DNA of 21,761 nucleotides from CAZCZR01 sp964503455 (GTDB taxonomy: Bacteria; Bacillota; Clostridia; UBA1381): positions 1 to 21,761 of the forward strand of contig CAZCZR010000027.1 of the NCBI GenBank assembly GCA_964503455.1, read 5' to 3'. The number at the start of each line of letters is the position of its first letter. Within the stretch, counting starts at the first letter, position 1. The notes under the pieces were generated by a model that saw only the letters and a program-made list of their open reading frames with translations, did no database searches and had not been told where the DNA came from. Positions 21,756-21,761 of the stretch are shown piece by piece. Both the position numbers and the translations under genes were made by a program.

Positions 21756-21761
21756 TATAAT
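21756..21761 (+). promoter_or_regulatory. Possible rightward -10 box at the window edge
   Basis: TATAAT occupies the last six bases. No convincing -35 hexamer lies 16-18 bases upstream. It may belong to a gene beginning beyond the window, divergent from the exporter. Confidence 0.25.

Overview
The window is a piece of a Clostridia-type (low to mid GC Firmicutes) chromosome, probably an anaerobic gut lineage. The support is a CIRCE-controlled groES-groEL pair, strong AGGAGG-type ribosome sites, near-consensus sigma-A promoters with 17-base spacers, an S-layer-homology (SLH) surface protein, a BofC-like sporulation-type domain and a very large oxygen-sensitive-type 2-hydroxyacyl-CoA dehydratase activase. 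A run of exactly 100 N (9944-10043) is a scaffold gap, so this is a draft assembly, possibly a metagenome bin. Genus cannot be read from the window. I see no mobile elements, CRISPR, tRNA or rRNA.

Layout, left to right. (1) 1-1940, plus strand: birA (biotin ligase/repressor) and a long RpiB/LacAB-family sugar-phosphate isomerase, each with its own promoter, ending at a clear terminator. (2) 1956-4119, minus strand: groES-groEL with promoter, HrcA operator (CIRCE) and terminator. (3) 4287-4658, minus: a small membrane-anchored protein with a BofC-like C-terminal domain. (4) 4770-5551, plus: a transaldolase of the small TalC/FSA fold with its own promoter and terminator. (5) 5604-9940, plus: a 1410-residue protein joining two activase (ASKHA ATPase, [4Fe-4S]) modules to a cysteine-rich dehydratase-related region. 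(6) The N gap, which cuts off the 3' end of a minus-strand RluA-type pseudouridine synthase. That gene is translationally close-coupled to a 1045-residue membrane glycosyltransferase carrying two GT-C modules and an extracytoplasmic beta domain. (7) 14143-14816, plus: long-form hpf (ribosome hibernation) with a sigma-B-like promoter, back to back with the glycosyltransferase promoter. (8) 14849-21703, minus: a MacA/YknX-like adaptor, a MacB/YknY-like ATPase, an FtsX/MacB-like permease and then an SLH surface protein. The first three form an evident operon. The fourth follows by 65 bases without a visible terminator.

How the genes fit together. Most single-gene units are housekeeping: biotin, pentose phosphate metabolism, chaperonin, ribosome hibernation and rRNA/RNA modification. 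The right half has a cell-envelope theme: a protein-O-mannosyltransferase-like enzyme, a tripartite-type ABC exporter and a Ser/Thr-rich SLH protein. That these three cooperate is only an inference from proximity. No clearly new system is visible. The most unusual items are the fused activase with two identically spaced cysteine pairs, the double GT-C glycosyltransferase, the sigma-B-like hpf promoter and the structured leader of the exporter operon.
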